Shown piece after piece: positions 1 to 6,138 of a DNA stretch of 6,859 nucleotides. The stretch is from an uncultured Phycisphaera sp. (GTDB lineage Bacteria > Planctomycetota > Phycisphaerae > Phycisphaerales > SM1A02): positions 1-6,859 of the forward strand of contig CALDQF010000401.1 of the NCBI GenBank assembly GCA_937911845.1. Direction: 5' to 3'. Position 1 is the stretch's first letter; each line of letters starts with the position of its first letter. The notes beneath the pieces were generated by a model. That model had not been told where the DNA came from, did not search any database, and saw nothing but the letters and a program-made list of their open reading frames with translations. Made by a program: the position numbers and the translations under genes.

Positions 1-499
1 AAGGCCCGCCAAAGGCAAGTTGCCCCTCGGCGTGGGCATCCATTGGGGGACCGGCGAGCAGTCCTTTGGGGGCCAAATGTTCCGAGATGTGGGTGGTGGA
101 ATCCATCAGTTCAATCCCCGCGTTCGACAGCTCTTTGGCCAGGGCCCGCACGAGGTTTCCCGTGCGGCGATCGCGTCTGAGATCACGGTACCACAGTCGC
201 AGGGCCCGCCAATCGGGTCGCTCACGCAACTGGGCCAGTGGGTTGTGGGCCAACTTGGCACGGTCCACTTTGCCCACCATCACCACTTGGTCGCATTGGC
301 CCCGGCGAAGTTGTCTGATCCAAGAGCCGAGCTGCATGGCGCCCACCGGTCTCCATTCTTCGGCCAACGTGCGAAGGTCAGGGTCGGCGAAGCCTCGGAA
401 TGGCAGGATCACAGGTTGAAGGTCACGATCCTTCATCCCTGCGGCCACCAAACGGGGCAAGACGCCCGCTCCAGCCAGCAAACCGATTCGACGGCTCAA
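1..499 (-). CDS. lpxI: UDP-2,3-diacylglucosamine pyrophosphatase LpxI (DUF1009), 3' end outside the window
   Basis: LpxI hydrolyses UDP-2,3-diacylglucosamine to lipid X and UMP, an early lipid A step, at the cytoplasmic side of the inner membrane; it replaces LpxH in many lineages. The visible 166 residues carry the family's N-terminal Rossmann-like start (IGLLAGAGVLPRLVAAGM, residues 5-22), then VILPFRGFADPDL (31-43), VVMVGKVDR and, near the edge, ELMDSTTHISEHLAPKG, a block typical of LpxI (compare the VDSTTY...LAPEG pattern). About 100-120 residues, including the C-terminal catalytic domain, lie outside. No ATG precedes the nucleotide-binding strand. The TTG at 499-497 overlaps the stop of the upstream LOG gene (TTGA) and follows GGAGGT at ideal spacing, so I chose it. 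Translational coupling to that gene is likely. Family assignment is from remembered motifs, not a search. Confidence 0.88.
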   Translation of the reverse strand, partial: MSRRIGLLAGAGVLPRLVAAGMKDRDLQPVILPFRGFADPDLRTLAEEWRPVGAMQLGSWIRQLRRGQCDQVVMVGKVDRAKLAHNPLAQLRERPDWRALRLWYRDLRRDRRTGNLVRALAKELSNAGIELMDSTTHISEHLAPKGLLAGPPMDAHAEGQLAFGGP

Positions 500-1083
500 T
501 CTCGACCTCCAGGTCGGAGATCGGCGTCGTCGACGGCATTGGCATGGCTGGCTTGCATCGCGTCAAGCAGAGTGTTGGGATCTTCGTGGACTTGAACCAA
601 CTCTTGCGTCACGGGACGAACGAAACCCAAAGTCGTTCCGCGTTCGATCAGTTCAAGCAGCGCGTCGTTCATGGGACCATCACGAAGGAGACCAATGGGG
701 CCGCTGTGCTCTCCCAAGAGGCGTCCCACCAAGACTTCGAAGAATTCTTCCCATGTACCGATGCCGCCCGAAAGCACCACAAAACCATCGGCGAGTTCGA
801 TCATGCGTGATTTTCGAGTGCGCATGTCTGGAACCACTTCCAAAACGTCAGCTTCTTCCCAGCCTTGCTCGAGGTCTCGAAGCCGTTCGGTGATGACACC
901 ATGCACCCGACCGCCGTTTGCTTTTGCCGCTCGGGCAACTTCCCCCATGAGGCCAATAGAGCCGCCGCCGTAGACCAGCTCAAGACCACGCTGGGCAAGG
1001 GCCGTGCCAAGAGATTGGGCCGGAAGACGCAGGGCATTATCAATTCGATCGCTTGAAGCGCAATAGACGGCGAGGCGTTGCAT
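496..1083 (-). CDS. LOG family protein (TIGR00730; putative nucleoside 5'-monophosphate phosphoribohydrolase)
   Basis: A 195-residue cytosolic protein of the LOG ('lonely guy') family. Characterised members release the base from cytokinin riboside 5'-monophosphate or from AMP and related nucleotides; the bacterial substrate is often unknown. Landmarks are VYCASS (residues 6-11), the loop YGGGSIGLMG (38-47), DMRTRK (86-91), where R90 matches the conserved Arg of the MxxRK motif, and SGGIGTWEE (105-113), the family's PGGxGTxxE, with E113 as the expected catalytic Glu. The Pro is Ser here (TCG at 771-769, one base from CCG). Length is usual for the family. The ATG at 1083 starts exactly at the first beta strand; the frame stays open upstream to 1386, but that part lies antisense to the glycosyltransferase and looks non-coding. 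It is the first gene of an operon with lpxI, which begins on its stop codon. No clear Shine-Dalgarno precedes the ATG. Confidence 0.9.
   Translation of the reverse strand: MQRLAVYCASSDRIDNALRLPAQSLGTALAQRGLELVYGGGSIGLMGEVARAAKANGGRVHGVITERLRDLEQGWEEADVLEVVPDMRTRKSRMIELADGFVVLSGGIGTWEEFFEVLVGRLLGEHSGPIGLLRDGPMNDALLELIERGTTLGFVRPVTQELVQVHEDPNTLLDAMQASHANAVDDADLRPGGRD
505..510 (-). promoter_or_regulatory. Shine-Dalgarno GGAGGT deciding the lpxI TTG start
   Basis: On the minus strand GGAGGT lies inside the last codons of the LOG gene, five bases before the TTG at 499-497. It is the strongest ribosome-binding sequence I see in the window. It supports a TTG start for lpxI and reinitiation after the upstream stop. 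Confidence 0.7.
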
Positions 1084-1092
1084 AGGAACCCG

Positions 1093-1099
1093 TACGATA
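1093..1099. promoter_or_regulatory. Possible bidirectional promoter with interlocked -10 hexamers between divergent operons
   Basis: Only 21 bp separate the two divergent start codons (1083 and 1105). Inside, TACGAT (1093-1098, plus) and TATCGT (1099-1094, minus) each fit the TANNNT -10 pattern and share five base pairs, within the overlapping palindromes CGTACG and GATATC. A start seven bases downstream of the plus hexamer falls on the A of the ATG at 1105, implying a leaderless mRNA. The minus equivalent falls at about 1087, four bases before its ATG and 18 bp from the plus one. No good -35 is visible for either, and neither gene has a convincing Shine-Dalgarno. This is inference from spacing and symmetry. 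Confidence 0.35.
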
Positions 1100-1104
1100 T
1101 CCCC

Positions 1105-2217
1105 ATGCTGGAGCCGGCTACAGATTCTCCATCCTGGACACTGGTGTGGCTGGCATTTGGCTCCGGATTGTTGTCTTTGGCCGCGCTCTGGAAACTGATT
1201 CCTTGGGCCCGCCGCCGCGGGGCCCTGGACACTGCCGGGCACGCCGGGCACGTCAAAGTCCTTCGTGAGGTGCCCAACATTGGCGGGCTGGCCTTTGCGC
1301 CGCTGCCCCTGCTGGCTTTGGGGCTCTTGGCTCTGGTACCTGGGCTGGTGCTGGGAGGCCTCCCCAGTGGTTTGCTCGAGCACCAAGATCGCATCCTGGC
1401 GGGGCGTACCGCGGCCGGAGTCATTTCGTTGGGTGGCTTCTTGCTGCTGGGTCTAGGAATCTTGGATGATCGTCGCGCACTCCCTGCTTCCATCAAGTTG
1501 ATTGTGCAGGTTCTGGCCGCGGCTTTGGCCGTCTTCTGGGGAGGGGCTTCGGTGTTGGAGTTCGCCGGGCCAACCATCTCGGTGGTGGTTTCTTTGCTTT
1601 GGATTGTGGCCGTGACCAACGCAATCAACTTCATCGACAACATGGATGGCTTGGCGGGAGGGCTGGGGCTCATTGCGGCGGTGGCTTTTGGGTGTGCTGC
1701 GACCTTAAACAGCCAATGGCTCGTGGCAACGCTGGCCGCGATTTTAGGAGGCGGTTTGCTGGGGTTTCTGCGGTGGAACATGGCCCCGGCGAAAGTCTTC
1801 ATGGGCGACGGTGGATCGTTGCCGACCGGTTTTTTGTTGGCGGTTATCGCCGCCCGAACCACGTGGTGGGACCCCGCCGGAGAAGCAGGTCCAGCGGCTG
1901 GGTTGGTTGGGCTCTTGGTCCCACTGGGCGCGCTGGCGATTCCGTTGTACGACTTGGTGGCGGTGACTTGCATACGACTGCGAGAAGGTCGGAGCCCCTT
2001 TGCCGGGGATCAGCGTCATCTTTCGCATCGTTTGGTCCAGCGAGGGATCTCTGGGCCCAAAGCGGTGTTCGCGTTGTGGTTGTTGGCCGCGATCTTTGCT
2101 GGGTTGGCGATCGCGGTGCCCCGCGCGGCAGCGGAGGAAGCGATTTGGGTGGCGTCCGGTATGGGGCTGTTGCTGTTGGGATTGTTGGTGGTTGATCTGC
2201 GGGGACTCTCGAAATGA
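1105..2217 (+). CDS. WecA/MraY-type polyprenyl-phosphate sugar-1-phosphate transferase (glycosyltransferase family 4)
   Basis: An integral membrane enzyme that transfers a sugar-1-phosphate (often GlcNAc-1-P) from a UDP-sugar to undecaprenyl phosphate, starting a lipid-linked glycan at the cytoplasmic face. The 370 residues are nearly all hydrophobic helices (about ten) joined by conserved loops: HVKVLREVPNIGGLAF (49-64), GILDDRRALPASIK (118-131) with the Asp pair 121-122, NAINFIDNMDGLAGG (172-186), VFMGDGGSL (231-239), and GDQRHLSHRLVQRG (301-314), which corresponds to the HIHH-type nucleotide-binding loop of WecA-like enzymes. That loop and the lack of a pentapeptide-recognition context favour WecA/TagO-like over MraY. 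ATG 1105 is preferred; an in-frame TTG at 1078 would add nine polar residues and overlap the divergent gene. The stop overlaps the next start (ATGA), so the two genes form a coupled operon. The exact sugar cannot be read from sequence. Confidence 0.92.
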   Translation: MLEPATDSPSWTLVWLAFGSGLLSLAALWKLIPWARRRGALDTAGHAGHVKVLREVPNIGGLAFAPLPLLALGLLALVPGLVLGGLPSGLLEHQDRILAGRTAAGVISLGGFLLLGLGILDDRRALPASIKLIVQVLAAALAVFWGGASVLEFAGPTISVVVSLLWIVAVTNAINFIDNMDGLAGGLGLIAAVAFGCAATLNSQWLVATLAAILGGGLLGFLRWNMAPAKVFMGDGGSLPTGFLLAVIAARTTWWDPAGEAGPAAGLVGLLVPLGALAIPLYDLVAVTCIRLREGRSPFAGDQRHLSHRLVQRGISGPKAVFALWLLAAIFAGLAIAVPRAAAEEAIWVASGMGLLLLGLLVVDLRGLSK

Positions 2218-4124
2218 CTGGGCCAAAAGCTCTGGATCAGTCCGATCGATTCCCCATGATGCTGGGGGCGGGCTTGGCTGCGTTGGGTTCGTTCGGTGTC
2301 CTCACGGCCATGGTCGACCAACGGCATCTGGATTTTGCTCCGGGGCTGGCGGCCGGGGGATATCCCGGTTTGGGGCCCAGCGGCGCGTTGATTTGGTGTG
2401 CTGGGTTGTTGATTCTTTCGGCGTTGGTCTTTTGGCGCTTCGGTGTTGATCGATGGCTAGCGCTCGCCACAAGTGTGCCATGCGTTTGGCTTGTGGTTCA
2501 ACTGTCCGGACCGAGCGAGCACGGCTGGCGGGGGCTCGTTCTTGGTGCAGCGGTTTGGGCCGCCTTGGCCGCCATGCGGTTGGCGGCATTGCCCCAGGTT
2601 CGGCGCGTGATGGTGGCGGTTTTGATTTCGGTGTTGATGCCGTTGGGTCTGCGTGCGGCGTTGCAAGTGGGCCCAGAACATTCGGCAATGGTGGCCCTGT
2701 GGGAATCCGATCGGGATGGGTTCCTCGAACAAAGGGGGTGGGCGCCCGGAGGCGAAGAAGCACAGGTGTTTGAGCGCCGGTTGTACGAAGCCGTACCAAC
2801 GGGATGGTTCGTCTCTCCGAATATCTTTTCAACCGTCATCTTGGGAGCAGGGTTGGTCTGCTTGGGTCTGTCTTCACAGCATCGTGCTTGGTGGCTCGCG
2901 GTTTTGGGCGTCGTTTGGTTGCTGCTGCTCGCGGGCTCAAAAGGCGGATTGGCAGCCTTTGGGGCAGGAGTCTTGGTGTTTTTTTGGCAGCAATCGGGTC
3001 GCGTGCTGCCAAGGTGGGCGCCCTTGACCTTGATGTTGGGGGTCGTGGTGGTTGTGGTGCTTCGAGGCTTGCTGCCCGAGGGTGTGGTTGGTGAAGAGAG
3101 CCTTCGGGTTCGGGGTGGCTACTTGCGGGGGGCTTGGCAGGTCTGGCAGAACAACCCTCTCGGGGTTGGCGTTGATGGATTCCAAGACGCGTATCTCGGG
3201 GTCCGCCGTGCTGGCGACGCGGAGGAAGTTCGGTCTGCTCATGCGCTCTTGGCCGACTGGTTGGTGATCCTGGGGGTGTTTGCTCTGCCTTGGATGTGGG
3301 CTTTGGCCCGAACCACGTTTTCACTCCGCGCAGGAGATTGTGTCCCAGCCAGCGGATTTCTTGCCGGACTTTCAGCAGCTTTGGCCGCAGCTTTGGCCTT
3401 GCAGGTTGAGTTGGCTTCGGTGGCGGGGACTTCCGCGTTGTTGCGTGTCTTCGGCGTGCTTGGCGCTGGTGGCGTCGCGTGGTGTCTGGCCACCGGTGCC
3501 GCGTCGGTGGGTCGCGGTGTGTTTGCGGCGTCGCTGGCGATGTTGGTGCATGCTCAACTTGATGTCACGTCGGTGACTCCGAACGCAGTGGTCTGGGGCG
3601 GGCTCTTGCTGGCCATGGCGGCACCAGCGATGCCTCAGAAGAACCAGTGGATGGGCGTGCTGCCGGCCGCTCTTGCGCTGGTGTGTGTTCTGGCCGCGCG
3701 CCAAACCACCCGGGCGGCTCGAGATTTGTTGATGCTGGAAGCGGCTATTGCCAGTCAACAGTCTCCCCAGTGGGTCCCTGCGTTGCACGAGTGGCCCTAC
3801 GACCCTCAGCCGCTCCGAGAAGCGGTGCGTTTGGGATGGGCTTCACCGGAGGGCCTTCGCTCAAGTCGTCAAGACCTGCAGTTGAAGTCGAACTTGGTTT
3901 CCGAACCACGTGCATTGCACGATCAGTTGTTGCTGCTCAATCCGTACGGGAGGACGCTGCTCGATCGCGCTGCCCAAGCCCGATGGAAAGCGGGTGACGT
4001 CGATGGCGCTCGGGGTCTTTGGCAACGCCGGTTGGCGGTGGACGATGCCACTCGAGATCCGGCCCGAAAGTTGTCGGCCAGCAGACGTGCTGAAATTGAA
4101 GAGCGAATTGGCCGTGAGCCTTAG
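2214..4124 (+). CDS. O-antigen ligase/polymerase-like membrane protein (Wzy_C/WaaL superfamily) with soluble C-terminal region
   Basis: A 636-residue polytopic inner-membrane protein. Helices fill roughly residues 15-150 and 200-285, followed by a periplasmic-type loop and more helices to about 495. The Wzy_C signature is readable: SPNIFSTVIL (201-210), LLLLAGSKGGLAAFGAG (236-252), then GGYLRGAWQVWQNNPLGVGV (301-320) with conserved-type Arg 300 and 305, and SAHALLADWLVILGVF (341-356) containing His 343, the position of the functionally important His in ligases. Residues about 500-636 are soluble; 576-630 form a helix pair resembling a single tetratricopeptide unit (LDRAAQARWKAGDVDGARGL). Members either ligate or polymerise lipid-linked glycans at the periplasmic face, and sequence alone does not separate the two. 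Translation is probably coupled to the preceding glycosyltransferase through ATGA. Leu codons are dominated by TTG, as in its neighbours. Its stop interlocks with that of the convergent dsbD-like gene. Confidence 0.8.
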   Translation: MTGPKALDQSDRFPMMLGAGLAALGSFGVLTAMVDQRHLDFAPGLAAGGYPGLGPSGALIWCAGLLILSALVFWRFGVDRWLALATSVPCVWLVVQLSGPSEHGWRGLVLGAAVWAALAAMRLAALPQVRRVMVAVLISVLMPLGLRAALQVGPEHSAMVALWESDRDGFLEQRGWAPGGEEAQVFERRLYEAVPTGWFVSPNIFSTVILGAGLVCLGLSSQHRAWWLAVLGVVWLLLLAGSKGGLAAFGAGVLVFFWQQSGRVLPRWAPLTLMLGVVVVVVLRGLLPEGVVGEESLRVRGGYLRGAWQVWQNNPLGVGVDGFQDAYLGVRRAGDAEEVRSAHALLADWLVILGVFALPWMWALARTTFSLRAGDCVPASGFLAGLSAALAAALALQVELASVAGTSALLRVFGVLGAGGVAWCLATGAASVGRGVFAASLAMLVHAQLDVTSVTPNAVVWGGLLLAMAAPAMPQKNQWMGVLPAALALVCVLAARQTTRAARDLLMLEAAIASQQSPQWVPALHEWPYDPQPLREAVRLGWASPEGLRSSRQDLQLKSNLVSEPRALHDQLLLLNPYGRTLLDRAAQARWKAGDVDGARGLWQRRLAVDDATRDPARKLSASRRAEIEERIGREP

Positions 4125-6037
4125 GCGGCGGGCAGAAGTCCCGCACCCGCGTTCCCGAGGAACCAAATGGCGACGGCCACCAACAGCATGCCCATGACTT
4201 GCTTCAGGAGCACACTGCCTGGTCCAGATCGAGGCAAAGCGGACAGCCAGTTGGGCTTGGCCGTCAACAACAGATACGGGAAGGCCATGCCGGCCCCCAT
4301 GACCAACAAAGTCAGGAATGCCAGTACTGGAGGCTGAGTGGCGGTCCAAGCAACCGTGGCCCCCAGCAGCGGTCCGGTGCATGGGGTTGACAGCACGGCA
4401 GTGAAGACCCCCATGAAGAAGGAGCCTCCGGCCGTCTCGCTGGTGGGGTTGAAGACCGTCAGCGCGGCGGGCAATCGAATTTCGAACAACCCGATCATGC
4501 CGACCCCCATGCCGCCAACGATCAGTCCCAGCAGGCCGCTGAGCCACCACTTTTCAAATTGCTCCCCCCAATCCAGCCGTTCAAACAACCCACCGACGCC
4601 GGCCATCAAGATGCCCAAGACACCGTAGAGGGCCAAAATTCCGAGCGAAAAGACCAAGCCCAGCCGCAATGCTTTGGCGGGTGAGCTCTTGGCGTGGGCT
4701 TGCAACGAGAGCACTTTGAGGGGGATGACAGGTAAGACGCATGGTGTGAAATTCATCAAGAATCCCGCCGCGAACGCCAAAAGGAGGATCAAGAACGTGG
4801 CATCGGAGGCCACACTGAAGCGCAAGCCCAAGAAGTCAAATGTCTCCCCTTCACTCGCCTCGGTGGTTTCGCCACGGAGGGCGGCCAGGACATCGGAGGC
4901 ATCGGGCGCGATGGGGCCGCGGAGGGTGATGGGGGTGGCTGATGAAGGAGGCCATACCCCAATGAGGGGAATCCCGCCGCCACCCAGCTCATCCTTCAAG
5001 GTGTCTCCTTGTGAGTTCTCTGCTGAGAAATCCACTTTCATGGCCAACACGTTGTCTTGAGACAAGGCATTGAGCACGGCCTCTGAGGCCAGCATGATGC
5101 GTTCGTTGACTTGGCAGTTGGCGCACCAATCGGCGGTGAACTTCACCAACACTGTTTTGCCTTGATCTCGAGCGCTTTGGAACGCTTCTGGTTGGTATTT
5201 GACGAACGCCGCGTGCGGATCGCTGGTGGTCGCCAACACAAAGGTCAGGGCGCCCCAGCTGACCAATCCGCCAACAAGCAACACGACAAGTTGGGTGATT
5301 TTCGATGTGGCAAAAGCCAACGTGCGCACGACCATCCACCCCATGGCCAAGACCACCAGGCCTCCCGAGAGCCACCACTTCAAATCTCGAAGGGTGTCCA
5401 AAGAACCTTCTTTGCTGGTTTTTGAGTTCTCAGCACTGGTTCTGTCGGTGGTTGCGGGTGTCTCGGAGGATGCCGGCGTGCTGGAGGCCAAGGCCTCACG
5501 AACCGTACTGGCATCTGGGTTGGGCAGGGGCTCAAGCGGGGCGTCGCTGGTCAGAACTTCGACGTCGAAGTTGATTGAATCTTCCCCTGGCATTTCGCAG
5601 ACTTGGTCATCGCAGGCTTGCCAAGCAATTCGTAGATCGACAGATGTTGCCCCAGCGGCGTCGGCGGTGATGCTGATGGGGAAGATCACCAAAACCCGTC
5701 CTTCGTACCCACTGGCGTCCTGCGCAAACATTCCTTCACCGATTTTGAAATCAGCGGCTGTAGGCCATACCGGTTGGCCGATGGTCCAGCCTTCAGGGGC
5801 GGTGATCTCCAACTCGGTGGGGATGGCATCCGGTTTGGCCTCTGGGGTGCCTTCTCCAGCTTGCAAATGCCAGTGGTCTTCAATGTCGAGAACGACGGCG
5901 AGGGCGCCATCGGTGCCCGCTTGAGGGTTGGTTCCTGGCCAAGAAATCAGATCGACCGAGAACCGGTCCATCGCGATGGGGTCTGCGGTTCCAATGCTGT
6001 TGAACAGGGCGATCAAAATGAAGGGGAGCGTGCGCAT
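4121..6037 (-). CDS. dsbD: DsbD-type thiol:disulfide interchange protein with rearranged domain order (alpha, TM pair, thioredoxin, CcdA-like core)
   Basis: DsbD carries electrons from cytoplasmic thioredoxin across the inner membrane to periplasmic disulfide reductases and cytochrome c maturation. This 638-residue homologue has a signal peptide (1-18, MRTLPFILIALFNSIGTA), an alpha-like domain (about 25-165) with C142/C147, a Ser/Thr/Pro/Ala linker (165-215), two helices (222-242, 246-269), a thioredoxin domain (about 280-390) with WCANC (C305, C308) and Ile-Pro 356-357 at the cis-Pro position, then six helices (411-628) bearing FTPCVLP (C433) and STPCTGP (C553). These are the only six cysteines and match the six of E. 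coli DsbD. E. coli has thioredoxin last, after eight helices; here it precedes six helices, and the early pair resembles E. coli helices 7-8. The ATG at 6037 is chosen because it begins the signal peptide; a TTG at 6079 would put 14 extra residues before it. GAGAGA lies four bases upstream of the ATG. No partner gene is adjacent. Confidence 0.9.
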   Translation of the reverse strand: MRTLPFILIALFNSIGTADPIAMDRFSVDLISWPGTNPQAGTDGALAVVLDIEDHWHLQAGEGTPEAKPDAIPTELEITAPEGWTIGQPVWPTAADFKIGEGMFAQDASGYEGRVLVIFPISITADAAGATSVDLRIAWQACDDQVCEMPGEDSINFDVEVLTSDAPLEPLPNPDASTVREALASSTPASSETPATTDRTSAENSKTSKEGSLDTLRDLKWWLSGGLVVLAMGWMVVRTLAFATSKITQLVVLLVGGLVSWGALTFVLATTSDPHAAFVKYQPEAFQSARDQGKTVLVKFTADWCANCQVNERIMLASEAVLNALSQDNVLAMKVDFSAENSQGDTLKDELGGGGIPLIGVWPPSSATPITLRGPIAPDASDVLAALRGETTEASEGETFDFLGLRFSVASDATFLILLLAFAAGFLMNFTPCVLPVIPLKVLSLQAHAKSSPAKALRLGLVFSLGILALYGVLGILMAGVGGLFERLDWGEQFEKWWLSGLLGLIVGGMGVGMIGLFEIRLPAALTVFNPTSETAGGSFFMGVFTAVLSTPCTGPLLGATVAWTATQPPVLAFLTLLVMGAGMAFPYLLLTAKPNWLSALPRSGPGSVLLKQVMGMLLVAVAIWFLGNAGAGLLPAA

Positions 6038-6043
6038 GGGATC

Positions 6044-6056
6044 TCTCACAATGAGA
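6044..6056 (-). promoter_or_regulatory. Small inverted repeat over the dsbD ribosome-binding region
   Basis: In the minus-strand transcript TCTCA and TGAGA (spacer TTG) could pair just before the ATG at 6037. The second arm overlaps the purine run GAGAGA that is the only Shine-Dalgarno candidate. The stem is five base pairs, so any effect on translation would be weak, and chance is a real alternative. Confidence 0.2.
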
Positions 6057-6061
6057 TTCAA

Positions 6062-6081
6062 GGTTGACTTCGGATTCAACC
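6062..6081. repeat. Inverted repeat GGTTGA-N8-TCAACC in the dsbD/fliM divergent intergenic region
   Basis: Perfect six-base arms at 6062-6067 and 6076-6081 sit in the middle of the 101-bp gap (6038-6138). The same stretch has a direct repeat GATTCAA at 6055-6061 and 6074-6080, 19 bp apart. TTGACT (6064-6069) resembles a -35 box on the plus strand, but no matching -10 follows at 16-18 bp. On the minus strand TTGAAT (6080-6075) with TCTCAT 17 bp later is a weak promoter candidate for dsbD. An operator is possible but unproven. I see nothing resembling sigma-28 or sigma-54 flagellar promoters here. Confidence 0.25.
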
Positions 6082-6138
6082 GAAATGATGAGAGTTCATC
6101 CTATTCGGGGTGAGACGCAGGGAAGGCAGGATGCCCGG

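Noticed and set aside
20..595. A 191-codon plus-strand open frame opposite lpxI
   Set aside because: It lies codon-for-codon opposite the lpxI frame and has a His/Gln/Pro-rich product; the minus strand matches LpxI motifs.
1078..1104. A TTG start at 1078 for the glycosyltransferase
   Set aside because: It would overlap the divergent LOG start codon and add nine polar residues; the ATG at 1105 sits where a -10-like hexamer predicts a leaderless start. Not fully excluded.
1084..1386. An N-terminal extension of the LOG protein to a start at 1386
   Set aside because: The added 100 residues are Gln/Pro/Arg-rich, unlike the family, and lie antisense to the glycosyltransferase; the family's first strand begins at the ATG at 1083.
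801..1973. A 390-codon open frame on the minus strand opposite the glycosyltransferase and overlapping the LOG gene
   Set aside because: It is antisense to two well-supported genes, its product is a Pro/Ser/Lys/Ala-rich low-complexity string without domains, and it is explained by codon bias in a GC-rich gene.
4128..4144. A GCGGG/CCCGC hairpin near the convergent stop codons as a terminator
   Set aside because: The stem is only five base pairs with a seven-base loop, and no T-tract follows on either strand.
6038..6079. A TTG start at 6079 for the DsbD homologue
   Set aside because: It would place 14 residues, including charged ones, before a good signal peptide; the ATG at 6037 begins that peptide directly.
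6038..6138. A flagellar sigma-28 or sigma-54 promoter ahead of fliM
   Set aside because: No GG-N10-GC (TGGCAC...TTGC) element and no TAAA...GCCGATAA pair is present in the gap.
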